Shown: positions 6,377 through 14,169 of the stretch, in pieces | Numbering within the stretch: position 1 is the stretch's first letter | Layout of the letters: every line of letters starts with the position of its first letter | Assembly: GCA_964526635.1 (NCBI GenBank) | Contig: CAZGLR010000050.1 | Location: forward strand, 1-22,803 | Direction: 5' to 3' | DNA from: CAZGLR01 sp964526635 | GTDB taxonomy: Bacteria > Zixibacteria > MSB-5A5 > GN15 > JAAZOE01 | DNA: 22,803 nucleotides | Position numbers and translations under genes: made by a program | Notes under the pieces: model-generated | Databases searched by the model: none | Told to the model about the DNA's origin: nothing | Seen by the model: only the letters and a program-made list of their open reading frames with translations

Positions 6377-7031
6377 GGTACTGCCGAATTACATTGCAGT
6401 CGAGGGTATTATCGGGGTTGGCAAAACCAGTTTGGCCGAGCTTCTGGCGGACCGTCTCGATGCCACCCTCATGCTTGAGGAGGCCTCGAGCAATCCTTTT
6501 CTGGCCGATTTTTATAGAGACCGACGGCGCTACGCCTTCCCCACTCAGATGTTTTTCCTGATGACCCGTTACCAGCAGCAGCAGCGGGTGGTCGAGCGGG
6601 ATTTGTTTATCTCACGGATTGTCAGTGATTATATTTTCGATAAAGACCAGCTTTTCGCGTCGGTGACATTGTCGGATCGCGAACAGACATTGTATAACCG
6701 GCTGGCGCAAATTTTGAAAAAGGACGTTCCGCGGCCGGACTTGGTGATTTATCTGCAGGCCTCGACATCGGTACTCCAGGACCGGATCAGGCAGCGGAAT
6801 CGTGAATTTGAAAAGTTCATCGGCCGCGATTATCTCGAGGAGCTCAATGAGGCCTATAATTCGTTTTTCTTCCATTATAACAATGCCCCCCTGCTGGTGA
6901 TCAATACCGACGAACTGAATTTCGTACGGAATGAGGATCATCTGCAGGATGTTATCGATCGCATCAGCCGGCCACTTGGCCGTACAACGTATTACACGCC
7001 ACCCGGAAATCGCGATTCGCAGGCGCTATAG
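6369..7031 (+). CDS. Deoxynucleoside kinase (dGK/dAK family)
   Basis: A 220-residue cytoplasmic kinase that phosphorylates salvaged deoxynucleosides. It has a P-loop GIIGVGKTS (residues 13-21), an E-rich substrate segment EEASSNPFLADFYRD (residues 37-51), the Q..FFLMTRYQQ helix (59-70), the ERDLFIS segment in the place of the DRS motif, PDLVIYLQAS (123-132) and the arginine-rich lid RIRQRNREFEKF (139-150). A GTG at 6369 is chosen as start: AAGGA lies eight bases upstream, it overlaps folK by eight bases exactly as folK overlaps folB, and it puts the P-loop at the usual distance from the N-terminus. An ATG at 6333 lies deeper inside folK and is less likely. Sequence does not settle purine versus pyrimidine preference. 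Pairing with folK links folate and nucleotide supply. Confidence 0.92.
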   Translation: MPEVLPNYIAVEGIIGVGKTSLAELLADRLDATLMLEEASSNPFLADFYRDRRRYAFPTQMFFLMTRYQQQQRVVERDLFISRIVSDYIFDKDQLFASVTLSDREQTLYNRLAQILKKDVPRPDLVIYLQASTSVLQDRIRQRNREFEKFIGRDYLEELNEAYNSFFFHYNNAPLLVINTDELNFVRNEDHLQDVIDRISRPLGRTTYYTPPGNRDSQAL

Positions 7032-7042
7032 GCAGGCAGGGT

Positions 7043-7861
7043 ATGTCAAAGACCGGAAAGACCAAGAAGATCACGGTACGCACTTTCGCTCGAAAAAAGA
7101 AAAAGGGCGAAAAAATTATTGTACTCACGGCCTATGATTATTACACCGCGCGGCTTTTGGAAGCCGCCGGGGTCGACAGCCTGCTGGTTGGCGATTCGCT
7201 CAATATGGTGTTGTATGGCAAACCCAACACACTGTCGGTCGAAATGGAGCAAATGCTGTTTCATACACGAGCGGTGGCCGATGGCGTCTCGGACTGCCTG
7301 GTGATCGCTGATATGCCGTTTATGTCGTATCAATCATCTCAGGAAACAGCAATAGTCAACGCAGGCCGCTTTCTGAAAGAAGCCGGTGCCGAGGCAGTCA
7401 AACTCGAGGGCGGGATTGAAATAGCGCCGACGGTCAAGCGGCTGGTCGAACTGGGGATTCCGGTGATGGGCCATATCGGGATGACCCCGCAGTCAATTCA
7501 TCGCATCGGTCCCAAAGTACAGGGCCGCGATGAATCGCGGCATACCTATTTCATGGAATCAGCCCAGGCGCTGGATGAAGCCGGTTGTTTTGCCTGCGTG
7601 TTGGAACTCATGACAGTCCCTCTGGCCCAAAAGATCACCGAATCGGTGCAGATGGCGACGATCGGGATTGGATCGGGGAAATACTGCGACGGCCAGGTGC
7701 TGGTGATCAATGATATCCTGGGGTTGTTCGACGATTTCCAGCCGCGTTTCGTACGCCGCTATGCCAATCTCTCCGAAGAAATTTCAAAGGCCGCCCGGGC
7801 CTTTGTTTCGGATGTCCGCGATGGTTCATTTCCATCTGATGAGGAATCATTTCTCGAATGA
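7043..7861 (+). CDS. panB: 3-methyl-2-oxobutanoate hydroxymethyltransferase
   Basis: A 272-residue ketopantoate hydroxymethyltransferase, the first committed step of pantothenate synthesis, using 5,10-methylene-tetrahydrofolate. That dependence ties it to the folate genes just upstream. Visible family features are LLVGDSLNMVLYG with metal ligand Asp51, VIADMPF with Asp90, VKLEGG with Glu122, MGHIGMTPQSIHRIG (142-156) and the catalytic Glu188 in CVLELMTVP. The length equals the usual 260-280. A basic lysine-rich stretch (residues 7-24) precedes the barrel. The gene starts 11 bases after the kinase stop with an AGG-type ribosome site and overlaps panC by four bases (ATGA). Confidence 0.97.
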   Translation: MSKTGKTKKITVRTFARKKKKGEKIIVLTAYDYYTARLLEAAGVDSLLVGDSLNMVLYGKPNTLSVEMEQMLFHTRAVADGVSDCLVIADMPFMSYQSSQETAIVNAGRFLKEAGAEAVKLEGGIEIAPTVKRLVELGIPVMGHIGMTPQSIHRIGPKVQGRDESRHTYFMESAQALDEAGCFACVLELMTVPLAQKITESVQMATIGIGSGKYCDGQVLVINDILGLFDDFQPRFVRRYANLSEEISKAARAFVSDVRDGSFPSDEESFLE

Positions 7862-8715
7862 GCGCTCCGAAGATAATCCGTTCCATCGCATCACAACAGC
7901 GCCTTGGCCGTAACCTGGCCGCCGCGGGCAAACGGATCGGTATCGTGCCGACCATGGGCTACTTGCACGAGGGGCATGTGGCGCTGATCAAACGGGCGCG
8001 CAAAGAAGCGGATGTTGTAGTCGTGACTGTTTTCGTCAATCCGACGCAGTTTGCACCGGGTGAGGATTATGAGCGCTATCCCAGAGACAGTCACCGTGAT
8101 CTGAAACTGATTCGAGAAGTCGGTGGGGATTTCGTTTTCATGCCGCACATGGCCGACATGTACCCGCCGGATTATAAAACATATGTGACAGTTGAGGAAT
8201 TAACCTCGGTACTCGAGGGAAAAGCGCGTCCGTCACATTTTCGCGGGGTGACAACAGTTGTCGCCAAATTATTCAACATCGTCCGGCCGGATGTCGCGGT
8301 GTTCGGGATGAAGGATTATCAGCAGGCTATGGTACTCAAGAAGATGGTCGGCGATTTGAATTACGCCATCAAATTCATTATTGCACCGACCGTACGCGAA
8401 AAAGACGGTCTGGCGAAATCATCGCGAAACACCTATTTGACTGCCGGGCAACGGGCGCAGGCAGTGGCGTTATATCGAGCGCTGAAGACAGCGCGGGAGA
8501 TGGTGCGCGGCCAGAAAATTACCGACAGCGCGGTGGTACAACGCAAAATGCGACAGGTGATCGGGCATATCGCCCCTGAGGCGAGAATAGACTATATCGC
8601 GCTTACGGATTTCGAGTCGCTGCAGGAAGTTAAGAGTATTCGTAAAAATACGGTGGCATCGCTGGCGGTGTATATGGGGAACGTGCGTTTACTTGACAAT
8701 ATGAAAATCGCCTGA
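7858..8715 (+). CDS. panC: Pantothenate synthetase
   Basis: A 285-residue enzyme that joins pantoate and beta-alanine with ATP, completing pantothenate. It has the nucleotidyltransferase signature PTMGYLHEGH (residues 31-40), FVNPTQFAPGEDYERYPR (59-76), HFRGVTTVVAKLFNI (127-141), KDYQQ (152-156) and the KMSKS-like KSSRN (187-191). In the usual FGEKDYQQ phrase the Glu is Met here, a minor variation. Length is typical. Its start lies in the end of panB (ATGA overlap), showing coupling. It is the last gene of the plus-strand operon and ends only 14 bases from the convergent stop at 8730; I see no terminator between them, so the two transcripts may overlap at their 3' ends. No panD is nearby. Confidence 0.97.
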   Translation: MSAPKIIRSIASQQRLGRNLAAAGKRIGIVPTMGYLHEGHVALIKRARKEADVVVVTVFVNPTQFAPGEDYERYPRDSHRDLKLIREVGGDFVFMPHMADMYPPDYKTYVTVEELTSVLEGKARPSHFRGVTTVVAKLFNIVRPDVAVFGMKDYQQAMVLKKMVGDLNYAIKFIIAPTVREKDGLAKSSRNTYLTAGQRAQAVALYRALKTAREMVRGQKITDSAVVQRKMRQVIGHIAPEARIDYIALTDFESLQEVKSIRKNTVASLAVYMGNVRLLDNMKIA

Positions 8716-8729
8716 AATAATAATCCGGT

Positions 8730-10343
8730 TTATAATTTCAAGTATCCGACAGGATTGGTAATACGACCGGTGAGGGCCGAGGCCGCAGCGGTGGCCGGCG
8801 AAACCGAAAACACCTCTGCTCCGCCATTGTATTGAATCGTATCAGAGAATGTTGACAATGATTTTTCGCCATCGGCCGGGATCGGCATGAATCCGCCGCC
8901 AAAGCCGCTGCCGGGAGTTATAATTACCGCGCCGCTTTCCACAAATGATCGAATCAATCCCTTTTTAAGGGCATCGAGGTAGACCTGACGCGATGCCGGC
9001 TGAATATACAGGCGGGTATCGGCGTTGATTTGTTTTCCCTTGAGAATTTCGGCGGCGATTTTCAGGTCAGTGAACCGTCCTGCTACCGGGCCGCCCAGAT
9101 AAATATGGTTTATCGGTACACTTTCGAGATCATCGACTGCAATCGGAGCAGTCGTATTGTCCGCCCTGGCCGCTACCGGCTTCATCGTATTGACATCAAG
9201 GGTGTATTTGGAAACATAGACAGCATTGCGATCGGCGAGGATGGGGGTGAATTGTTTCCGGGCCCGCTGGGACAGGTAGCGCCGGGTGGAAGCATCGAAC
9301 GGGCACACCGCCGTACGCGCTCCGCTTTGCGGCATTCGGGCGCATAGTGTAAACCGTTCGCCTACCGACACCTGTTCGATCGCACTGCCATAGAATTCGA
9401 TGATAGTACCCGAAAGGGGCTTATCGGACAACTGAGCCATGATATGATGGGCAATATCGCAGACGAAGACGCCACCGGGGATTTTGCCGGTCAGATCGAT
9501 ACGGACTGTTTGCGGAACGCGCATTGAATACTTGCCGCCGGATAAGATATGAGCCATCTCGGTTACACCAACCGGGACAGCGATAAGGCCAAGGGCGCCG
9601 CAAGCACTGATGAGCGGATCGCTGCCGATGACGAATTGTCCGGGCAACAGGATACCGTGCTCCATAGCCAGCTGGCAGGAGTCACCCTCGCCGATATCAT
9701 AGAAGTATTTAATCTGCTGCAGCCGGGCGAAGTCGCGAATGATTTTCGGGTAATTAGCCGGCATGGGCGTCGTCGTACTTGATGGACCCAACGCGGCGAC
9801 AACGCGTGAGGGATTCCAGATATACGTAACTCCGAGTTTCTGGAATCGCTCGACAATTTCGCTGATACTGCCGGCGACAATAACCAGATCGGGTTCGACG
9901 GCTAACTCCTCATCGATATCAATAGCTTTTCGGCCCAGTATCTGGCACAGGGTCTTCTGGATTAATGATTGATGACCGGTTCCGATGCGGCGACGGCTGG
10001 TAGTGTCTTCGGTAAACAGCTCAAGTGAAAGCTGTTCGAGTTTAAGCGCTTCGGGTTTCTTGGTGATTTTGTAGCGACGGCGCCAGTTATAAAAGGCGGC
10101 TTTTGAGATACCCAGTTCTATGCCCGCGTGGAAATCATCGCCAAAACGATCCCAGGCATCCTGAATGTCCTTTTCCGAGAACTTCGGAAAACTGTAGGCG
10201 GGAATTCCCTTTTTGCGGCGCCAGTAGGCGATCAGATGCTCGGTGACGCCATTGCCGAGGATCTCAGCGATACGTTTGTCAGTCCGATACAATTTCTGCA
10301 AGCGCAGCAATTCCGATTTAGTTGGCATGCGCCTGGGGCTCAT
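8730..10343 (-). CDS. HTH-aconitase fusion lacking iron-sulfur ligands (pseudoenzyme candidate)
   Basis: A 537-residue protein with two parts. Residues about 8-95 hold two helix-turn-helix-like units (RIAEILGNGVTEHLIAYWRR and the Hin/transposase-like GIELGISKAAFYNWRRRY), suggesting DNA binding. Residues about 120-537 follow the LeuC/aconitase large-subunit plan: VEPDLVIVAG, FYDIGEG, LLPGQFVIGSD, GALGLIAVPVGVTEMA, VPQTVRIDLTGKIPGGV, IIEFYGSAIEQVSVGERFTL and SPATAAASALTGRITNP are recognisable in order. The signatures that bind cluster and substrate are replaced. The usual SCTNGR is GGPVAGR (417-423), the CG.CLG loop is PGSGFGGG (477-484), the D-S-H-T motif is SDPLI, the NRNF.GR segment is DTIQYNGG, and the GICHQ histidine is absent. 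It is unlikely to be an active hydro-lyase. It overlaps the HIT gene by four bases and ends the seven-gene run. A start at 10328 (MPTKSE) is also possible. Confidence 0.85.
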   Translation of the reverse strand: MSPRRMPTKSELLRLQKLYRTDKRIAEILGNGVTEHLIAYWRRKKGIPAYSFPKFSEKDIQDAWDRFGDDFHAGIELGISKAAFYNWRRRYKITKKPEALKLEQLSLELFTEDTTSRRRIGTGHQSLIQKTLCQILGRKAIDIDEELAVEPDLVIVAGSISEIVERFQKLGVTYIWNPSRVVAALGPSSTTTPMPANYPKIIRDFARLQQIKYFYDIGEGDSCQLAMEHGILLPGQFVIGSDPLISACGALGLIAVPVGVTEMAHILSGGKYSMRVPQTVRIDLTGKIPGGVFVCDIAHHIMAQLSDKPLSGTIIEFYGSAIEQVSVGERFTLCARMPQSGARTAVCPFDASTRRYLSQRARKQFTPILADRNAVYVSKYTLDVNTMKPVAARADNTTAPIAVDDLESVPINHIYLGGPVAGRFTDLKIAAEILKGKQINADTRLYIQPASRQVYLDALKKGLIRSFVESGAVIITPGSGFGGGFMPIPADGEKSLSTFSDTIQYNGGAEVFSVSPATAAASALTGRITNPVGYLKL

Positions 10344-10831
10344 ACGGCGGCAAATCCCTCAGCCAGTCGTTGATAGATTTCATCAAGGGGAATCGAATGC
10401 ACTCTGGTTTTGCCGATAATCGGCATAAAATTGGAATCACCCTGCCAGCGCGGCACAATATGCATATGCAGATGCCGGGGTATCCCGGCGCCGGCGGGGC
10501 GGCCGAGATTCATGCCCACGTTGAAGGCGTTGGGCCGCAGCTGCTGCTTCATTATGCGCACGGCCATCTGGGTAAGTTCTATAAGTTCAGTCGATTCCTG
10601 TTTGGTCAGTTTTTCAAGGAGACTGGTGTGGCGATTCGGCACGACGAGCAGATGACCGAGCGTATAGGGATACTTGTTCATGACAATATAGGTTTTCCCG
10701 GCCCGGTAAAGCAGCAGGTTTTTCGAGGTAAGCTGTTTTTCCTTAAACAGCTTACAAAACTCACACCCTTTTTCTTTTTTCCCGAATATATATTCGACGC
10801 GCCACGGCGCCCAAATTGCCTTGTCTGACAT
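10340..10831 (-). CDS. HIT-family nucleotide hydrolase/phosphorylase (Ap4A-type)
   Basis: A 163-residue histidine-triad protein. The catalytic motif is HLHMHIVPRW (His120, His122, His124), preceded by NVGMNLGRPAGAGIPRH. The N-terminal WAPWRVEYI and the C23EFC26 pair, with likely partners His68 and His120, are typical of the zinc-containing subgroup that includes Ap4A phosphorylases. Such enzymes cleave dinucleoside polyphosphates or other nucleotide conjugates in the cytoplasm; the exact substrate is not predictable. The start at 10831 is chosen because it begins at the family N-terminus; an in-frame ATG at 10966 would run into the upstream ATPase gene and encode an unrelated 45-residue extension. 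It lies 49 bases after the ATPase stop and overlaps the pseudoaconitase start by four bases. Confidence 0.93.
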   Translation of the reverse strand: MSDKAIWAPWRVEYIFGKKEKGCEFCKLFKEKQLTSKNLLLYRAGKTYIVMNKYPYTLGHLLVVPNRHTSLLEKLTKQESTELIELTQMAVRIMKQQLRPNAFNVGMNLGRPAGAGIPRHLHMHIVPRWQGDSNFMPIIGKTRVHSIPLDEIYQRLAEGFAAV

Positions 10832-10880
10832 AGTAGTGCAATATACACACTGGCAGGCGAAATAAAAGGAAAACTTTTTG

Positions 10881-12995
10881 CTACTTATGCTGAGGAATGC
10901 GGGATGCGGCCGTCTCGGTCCGGCACTCGATAATATGCGAATCAAGGTCAAACGGCTCGATATCAACCGAAATAATCTGCCGTCTCTCTGAGAGACGGTT
11001 TATCATCGCCTTGAAGCTGCGGCGGCGTTCGGGATCGAAATGGGCAGCGGCCTGATCGAAAAACAGGGGACAATGATACTCATCGATAATGTGTCCGGCG
11101 GCGGCCAGCCGCAGAGCAATATAGGCGGCGTCGCGGGTTGACAGCGAGACGGATGTGTCCAGGGGATGCCAGCGATCGGTCACCGGGATGTATAGTTCGA
11201 ACTGGCTGCTTTCCTGAGAGAAGCGGACAGAACGACCGTCGATACCGGTGATGTTACTCAGCTGGGTGGTGGCCTTTTCGCTGAAATCGTTGAAAGTTTC
11301 CTCAATCAGGCGATCCGCCGCCTTGTTCAGGGCGGCACGGGTGATACGAAGCGCTTCAAACCGTTCGGTCAAAGCCGTGTGTTTGCGTTTGAGGGCTTCA
11401 ATCTCGTCCTCGATTTTCCCGATATGCTGTTCCATCTGATCGGCAACACCACACCGTTCGGCCAACACGGCGGCCTGTTCGCGGTAGGCATTGGCCCGCA
11501 CCCGGAGTGCTGACAGTTTTTCCGCAAGTTCGGTAATCTTCCCCGCCAGTGAGGCGTAGGCCATAACCGGTTCCATTTCACGGTTCAAAACAGCGATTTC
11601 TTCCTCGAGCTGTTTTTTGATTTCAGAGAGTCCCGCCATCCCCTGCTGGTCGGAGAGAACATCGATCGTCTGACTGAGATTATCGAGGCTGATCATCAGG
11701 GCATCGCGCCGGGTGGCCTGTTCGAAAATCGCCTTAACCGGATCGGCGGCCTTGAGATTGTAGGTATCGTTGAGTTCATTATAGAATTGATCGAGCCCTT
11801 CGAGCTGCCGGCGAAAGACCTTCGTGGCGGCCTTTTTGCGATTGTAAAAGACCAGATACGAAGTCATCTGAACCACCCAGGCGCCGACCATAACAGGAAG
11901 CAGATAGGGGATGAACGCCCCGACCGGTCCGAGATCATAATACTGGAAATGCTGGATAACATAGCAGAGACAGACCACGGTCAATAGCAGCGTGACCGCC
12001 AGGAAATCGCGATTGGCCCGACCGCGCCGTTCAATCATCGTGTCCATACACTGTTTGGCCGTCTCGACCGCCTCACAGTGTTGGCCTTGCGATGCAATCA
12101 GGCTGTCGAAGGCAGCCGGATCAGGCAGAGTAATCTGATCCAGTTCTTTCTGGAGTTTCTGACGGTCTTCGTCAGCCTGCGTCGCCCGGCTGAGACTGGC
12201 CAGATGAGAGTGGAGCCGTTGTTCCAACCCGGCCATTTTCTGGTCAAGCCGGGCATACGCATTGGCGCCATTGAGCTGCTGTTCAAGTTTGGGAATTTCG
12301 GAATCGAACTGGGCAATAGTCGCCTTGACATCGGATAACTCTTTACGGGCCGGGAGAATTTTTTGAAGGTTAGCTTCAATTTCGTTTTTACGCCTGAGAT
12401 GCTTTTGGATTTGTTCGGAAATTCGATCCAGTTCACGAGGCGAATGAGCGCCGGGATTATCCAGTTGCTTGATCTGTTCATCAAGATACCCATCGGCCTT
12501 CATCCGGTCAAAACCGAAAAAGACCGGTATTTCAAGCGCCGATTTCAGCTTATCCCGATTGACGTCGATGGCATCCGAGGCCTCCGATGAAAAACAAAAT
12601 ACCGATTGAAACAGATTACAATCAGTCGTTCCAAAGAACCGGGTCAGCATATCCCCGATAGCTTTGCCCTCCCAGCGACCATCCTGATTATCGACCAGAA
12701 GATCGCTGCCGGTACCGTGATCCCGGACAAGGGTATAGGTAAAGCCGGCTGCCGAAAAGATCAGGGTCAGCTTCATCGGTTGTTGCCGCTCCCATGATCG
12801 ATAATTCCGAATGTTTTTTTTGCTGGTGGAACCACTCTCGAAAATAGCAGTGATGACAGCCCGCAGGACAGTCGATTTACCACTTTCGTTGCGACCGACA
12901 AGCTGGTTGAGTCCGGATTTGAACTGGATGGTCTTATCGCTGTAACAACCGAAGTTTTCCATGCGCAGTGATTGGAGCTGTACCCGTCGATCCAT
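10881..12995 (-). CDS. Rad50/SMC-like ATPase with a transmembrane hairpin (YhaN-like)
   Basis: A 704-residue ATPase. The N-terminal half-domain has MENFGCYSDKTIQF and Walker A GRNESGKST (34-42). Residues about 185-330 and 390-575 are coiled coil. Between the coils, at the place of the zinc hook in Rad50, two hydrophobic segments (about 331-350 and 360-384) make a membrane hairpin. The C-terminal half has the ABC-type signature LSTRDAAYIALRLA (618-631) and a Walker B CPLFFDQ (642-648). The residue after the Walker B Asp is Gln where active SMC/Rad50 ATPases have Glu. No CxxC hook is present. Membrane-hairpin SMC-like ATPases paired with Mre11-like nucleases are known from the YhaN/YhaO type; at 704 residues this one is shorter. 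Its ATG directly abuts the nuclease stop (TAAATG), with GGGGAGAGG as ribosome site, so the two very probably form a complex. Confidence 0.9.
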   Translation of the reverse strand: MDRRVQLQSLRMENFGCYSDKTIQFKSGLNQLVGRNESGKSTVLRAVITAIFESGSTSKKNIRNYRSWERQQPMKLTLIFSAAGFTYTLVRDHGTGSDLLVDNQDGRWEGKAIGDMLTRFFGTTDCNLFQSVFCFSSEASDAIDVNRDKLKSALEIPVFFGFDRMKADGYLDEQIKQLDNPGAHSPRELDRISEQIQKHLRRKNEIEANLQKILPARKELSDVKATIAQFDSEIPKLEQQLNGANAYARLDQKMAGLEQRLHSHLASLSRATQADEDRQKLQKELDQITLPDPAAFDSLIASQGQHCEAVETAKQCMDTMIERRGRANRDFLAVTLLLTVVCLCYVIQHFQYYDLGPVGAFIPYLLPVMVGAWVVQMTSYLVFYNRKKAATKVFRRQLEGLDQFYNELNDTYNLKAADPVKAIFEQATRRDALMISLDNLSQTIDVLSDQQGMAGLSEIKKQLEEEIAVLNREMEPVMAYASLAGKITELAEKLSALRVRANAYREQAAVLAERCGVADQMEQHIGKIEDEIEALKRKHTALTERFEALRITRAALNKAADRLIEETFNDFSEKATTQLSNITGIDGRSVRFSQESSQFELYIPVTDRWHPLDTSVSLSTRDAAYIALRLAAAGHIIDEYHCPLFFDQAAAHFDPERRRSFKAMINRLSERRQIISVDIEPFDLDSHIIECRTETAASRIPQHK

Positions 12996-14105
12996 TTAGA
13001 CCTCTCCCCGGATAACTTTCCCGCCCATCTCCCGGGCTTGAGAATACAGGTGAGACCGGTGCTCACTGTCGGCCTCTTCGAGATAAGTGATTTCCTCTTC
13101 GAAAACAGCCAGCAGACGAGTATGGTCAACTGTCCCGGAAGGCGGCGCAACCGCAATTCGCGACTTCTTCTCCCGGTTCGATTCGGTCATGAGATAGGCA
13201 TACCTTTCGGTGTAGGAATTGAAGATATCGTCGGTACGATGCTGTTCTGTATATGTATCGGAAAAGGTAAAGACTGTCTTTACTATCTTGTCAGGTCCCG
13301 CATTTTCTTCCAGAACTCGTTGTATATCATTGGGATGGTTGATCTCCGCGGTGATTGTTTCGAAGCGAAAACCGCCCATCTGAATAGACTCGAGTACCGG
13401 GCGCCTGCCCTTCTCAAGCTCGACCTGAAGGATAGTCCCCTGGTCAAAATCACCGAAACTGAGCGGCTGAGGAATGCCGGGCCAGGCGATAGTCCCGGCC
13501 GAGGTCTTCTCGGTCAGCGGACGGTGCCAGTGGCCGGCGGCGATATAATCCAGACCGGAATCGATAATATCCTGGCGGGCAATGGGAAACTGGTCGGAAA
13601 CATCGAGCCCGAGCCATTGCGGGGAGCCATGGATTACCCCTATATTTAGTTTCTCTTTATCAACAACCGCGAGGCCTTCAAGCGGCGATAAACACCCGAT
13701 ATTGGCCGCCAACGGTCGAAAATATATCCTGCAATCAGATCCGTTCAATGTTATCGGCGAGGCCGCGATATTGGCCAGAAAACCAATATGGGGGTTCAGT
13801 TCCAAATCATGTTTGCCATAGTAGGAACCAATCCCGAGGTAGTCATGATTACCGGGGAGAATAAAAACCGGAACCGTTGTCGTGTTGAGAACATCAAAGG
13901 CCCGACTGAGAAGACCCGGGGCGGGATCGCGAGTGTCAAACAAGTCACCGCTGATAATAACACAGGCGGCCTTAACCGATGCCGCCCGTTTGATAGTTTT
14001 CTCCAGGGCGGAAAACTGGGCATCGGTCACACGGTCGGCGAGATCCTCCGGAAATCGAGGGAAACGCCGTCCAAGATGGAAATCTGACGCGTGGATTATA
14101 ATCAC
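12996..14105 (-). CDS. Mre11/SbcD-family DNA repair exonuclease (YhaO-like)
   Basis: A 369-residue metallophosphoesterase, expected to be the nuclease partner of the adjacent Rad50-like ATPase. The five phosphoesterase motifs are present in order: DFH (Asp8, His10) in HASDFHLGR, GDLFD (53-57), GNHD (85-88), VIHG (His159) and GHWH (191-194). The C-terminal third is the less conserved capping and ATPase-binding region. I place the start at a GTG at 14105 because it gives M-III-HASDFHLG, matching how Mre11/SbcD proteins begin; an ATG at 14207 would overlap the methyltransferase gene by 38 bases and add 34 unrelated residues. The GTG has no clear ribosome site, so this choice is moderate. It lies 64 bases after the methyltransferase stop and directly precedes the ATPase with no gap. 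Confidence 0.9.
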   Translation of the reverse strand: MIIIHASDFHLGRRFPRFPEDLADRVTDAQFSALEKTIKRAASVKAACVIISGDLFDTRDPAPGLLSRAFDVLNTTTVPVFILPGNHDYLGIGSYYGKHDLELNPHIGFLANIAASPITLNGSDCRIYFRPLAANIGCLSPLEGLAVVDKEKLNIGVIHGSPQWLGLDVSDQFPIARQDIIDSGLDYIAAGHWHRPLTEKTSAGTIAWPGIPQPLSFGDFDQGTILQVELEKGRRPVLESIQMGGFRFETITAEINHPNDIQRVLEENAGPDKIVKTVFTFSDTYTEQHRTDDIFNSYTERYAYLMTESNREKKSRIAVAPPSGTVDHTRLLAVFEEEITYLEEADSEHRSHLYSQAREMGGKVIRGEV

Positions 14106-14169
14106 AAAAACAATCTGCCGTTTTTGCGATGTATCGGCAGCCTGAACCGATAACTGGAGTTTTTGAATG

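Noticed and set aside
8730..10343. Functional LeuC or aconitase enzyme
   Set aside because: The iron-sulfur cysteines and several substrate-binding signatures are absent, and no small-subunit (LeuD) gene is adjacent.
10881..14105. Standard SbcCD operon
   Set aside because: The ATPase has a membrane hairpin in place of the CxxC zinc hook and is shorter than SbcC, so a YhaN/YhaO-like pair fits better.
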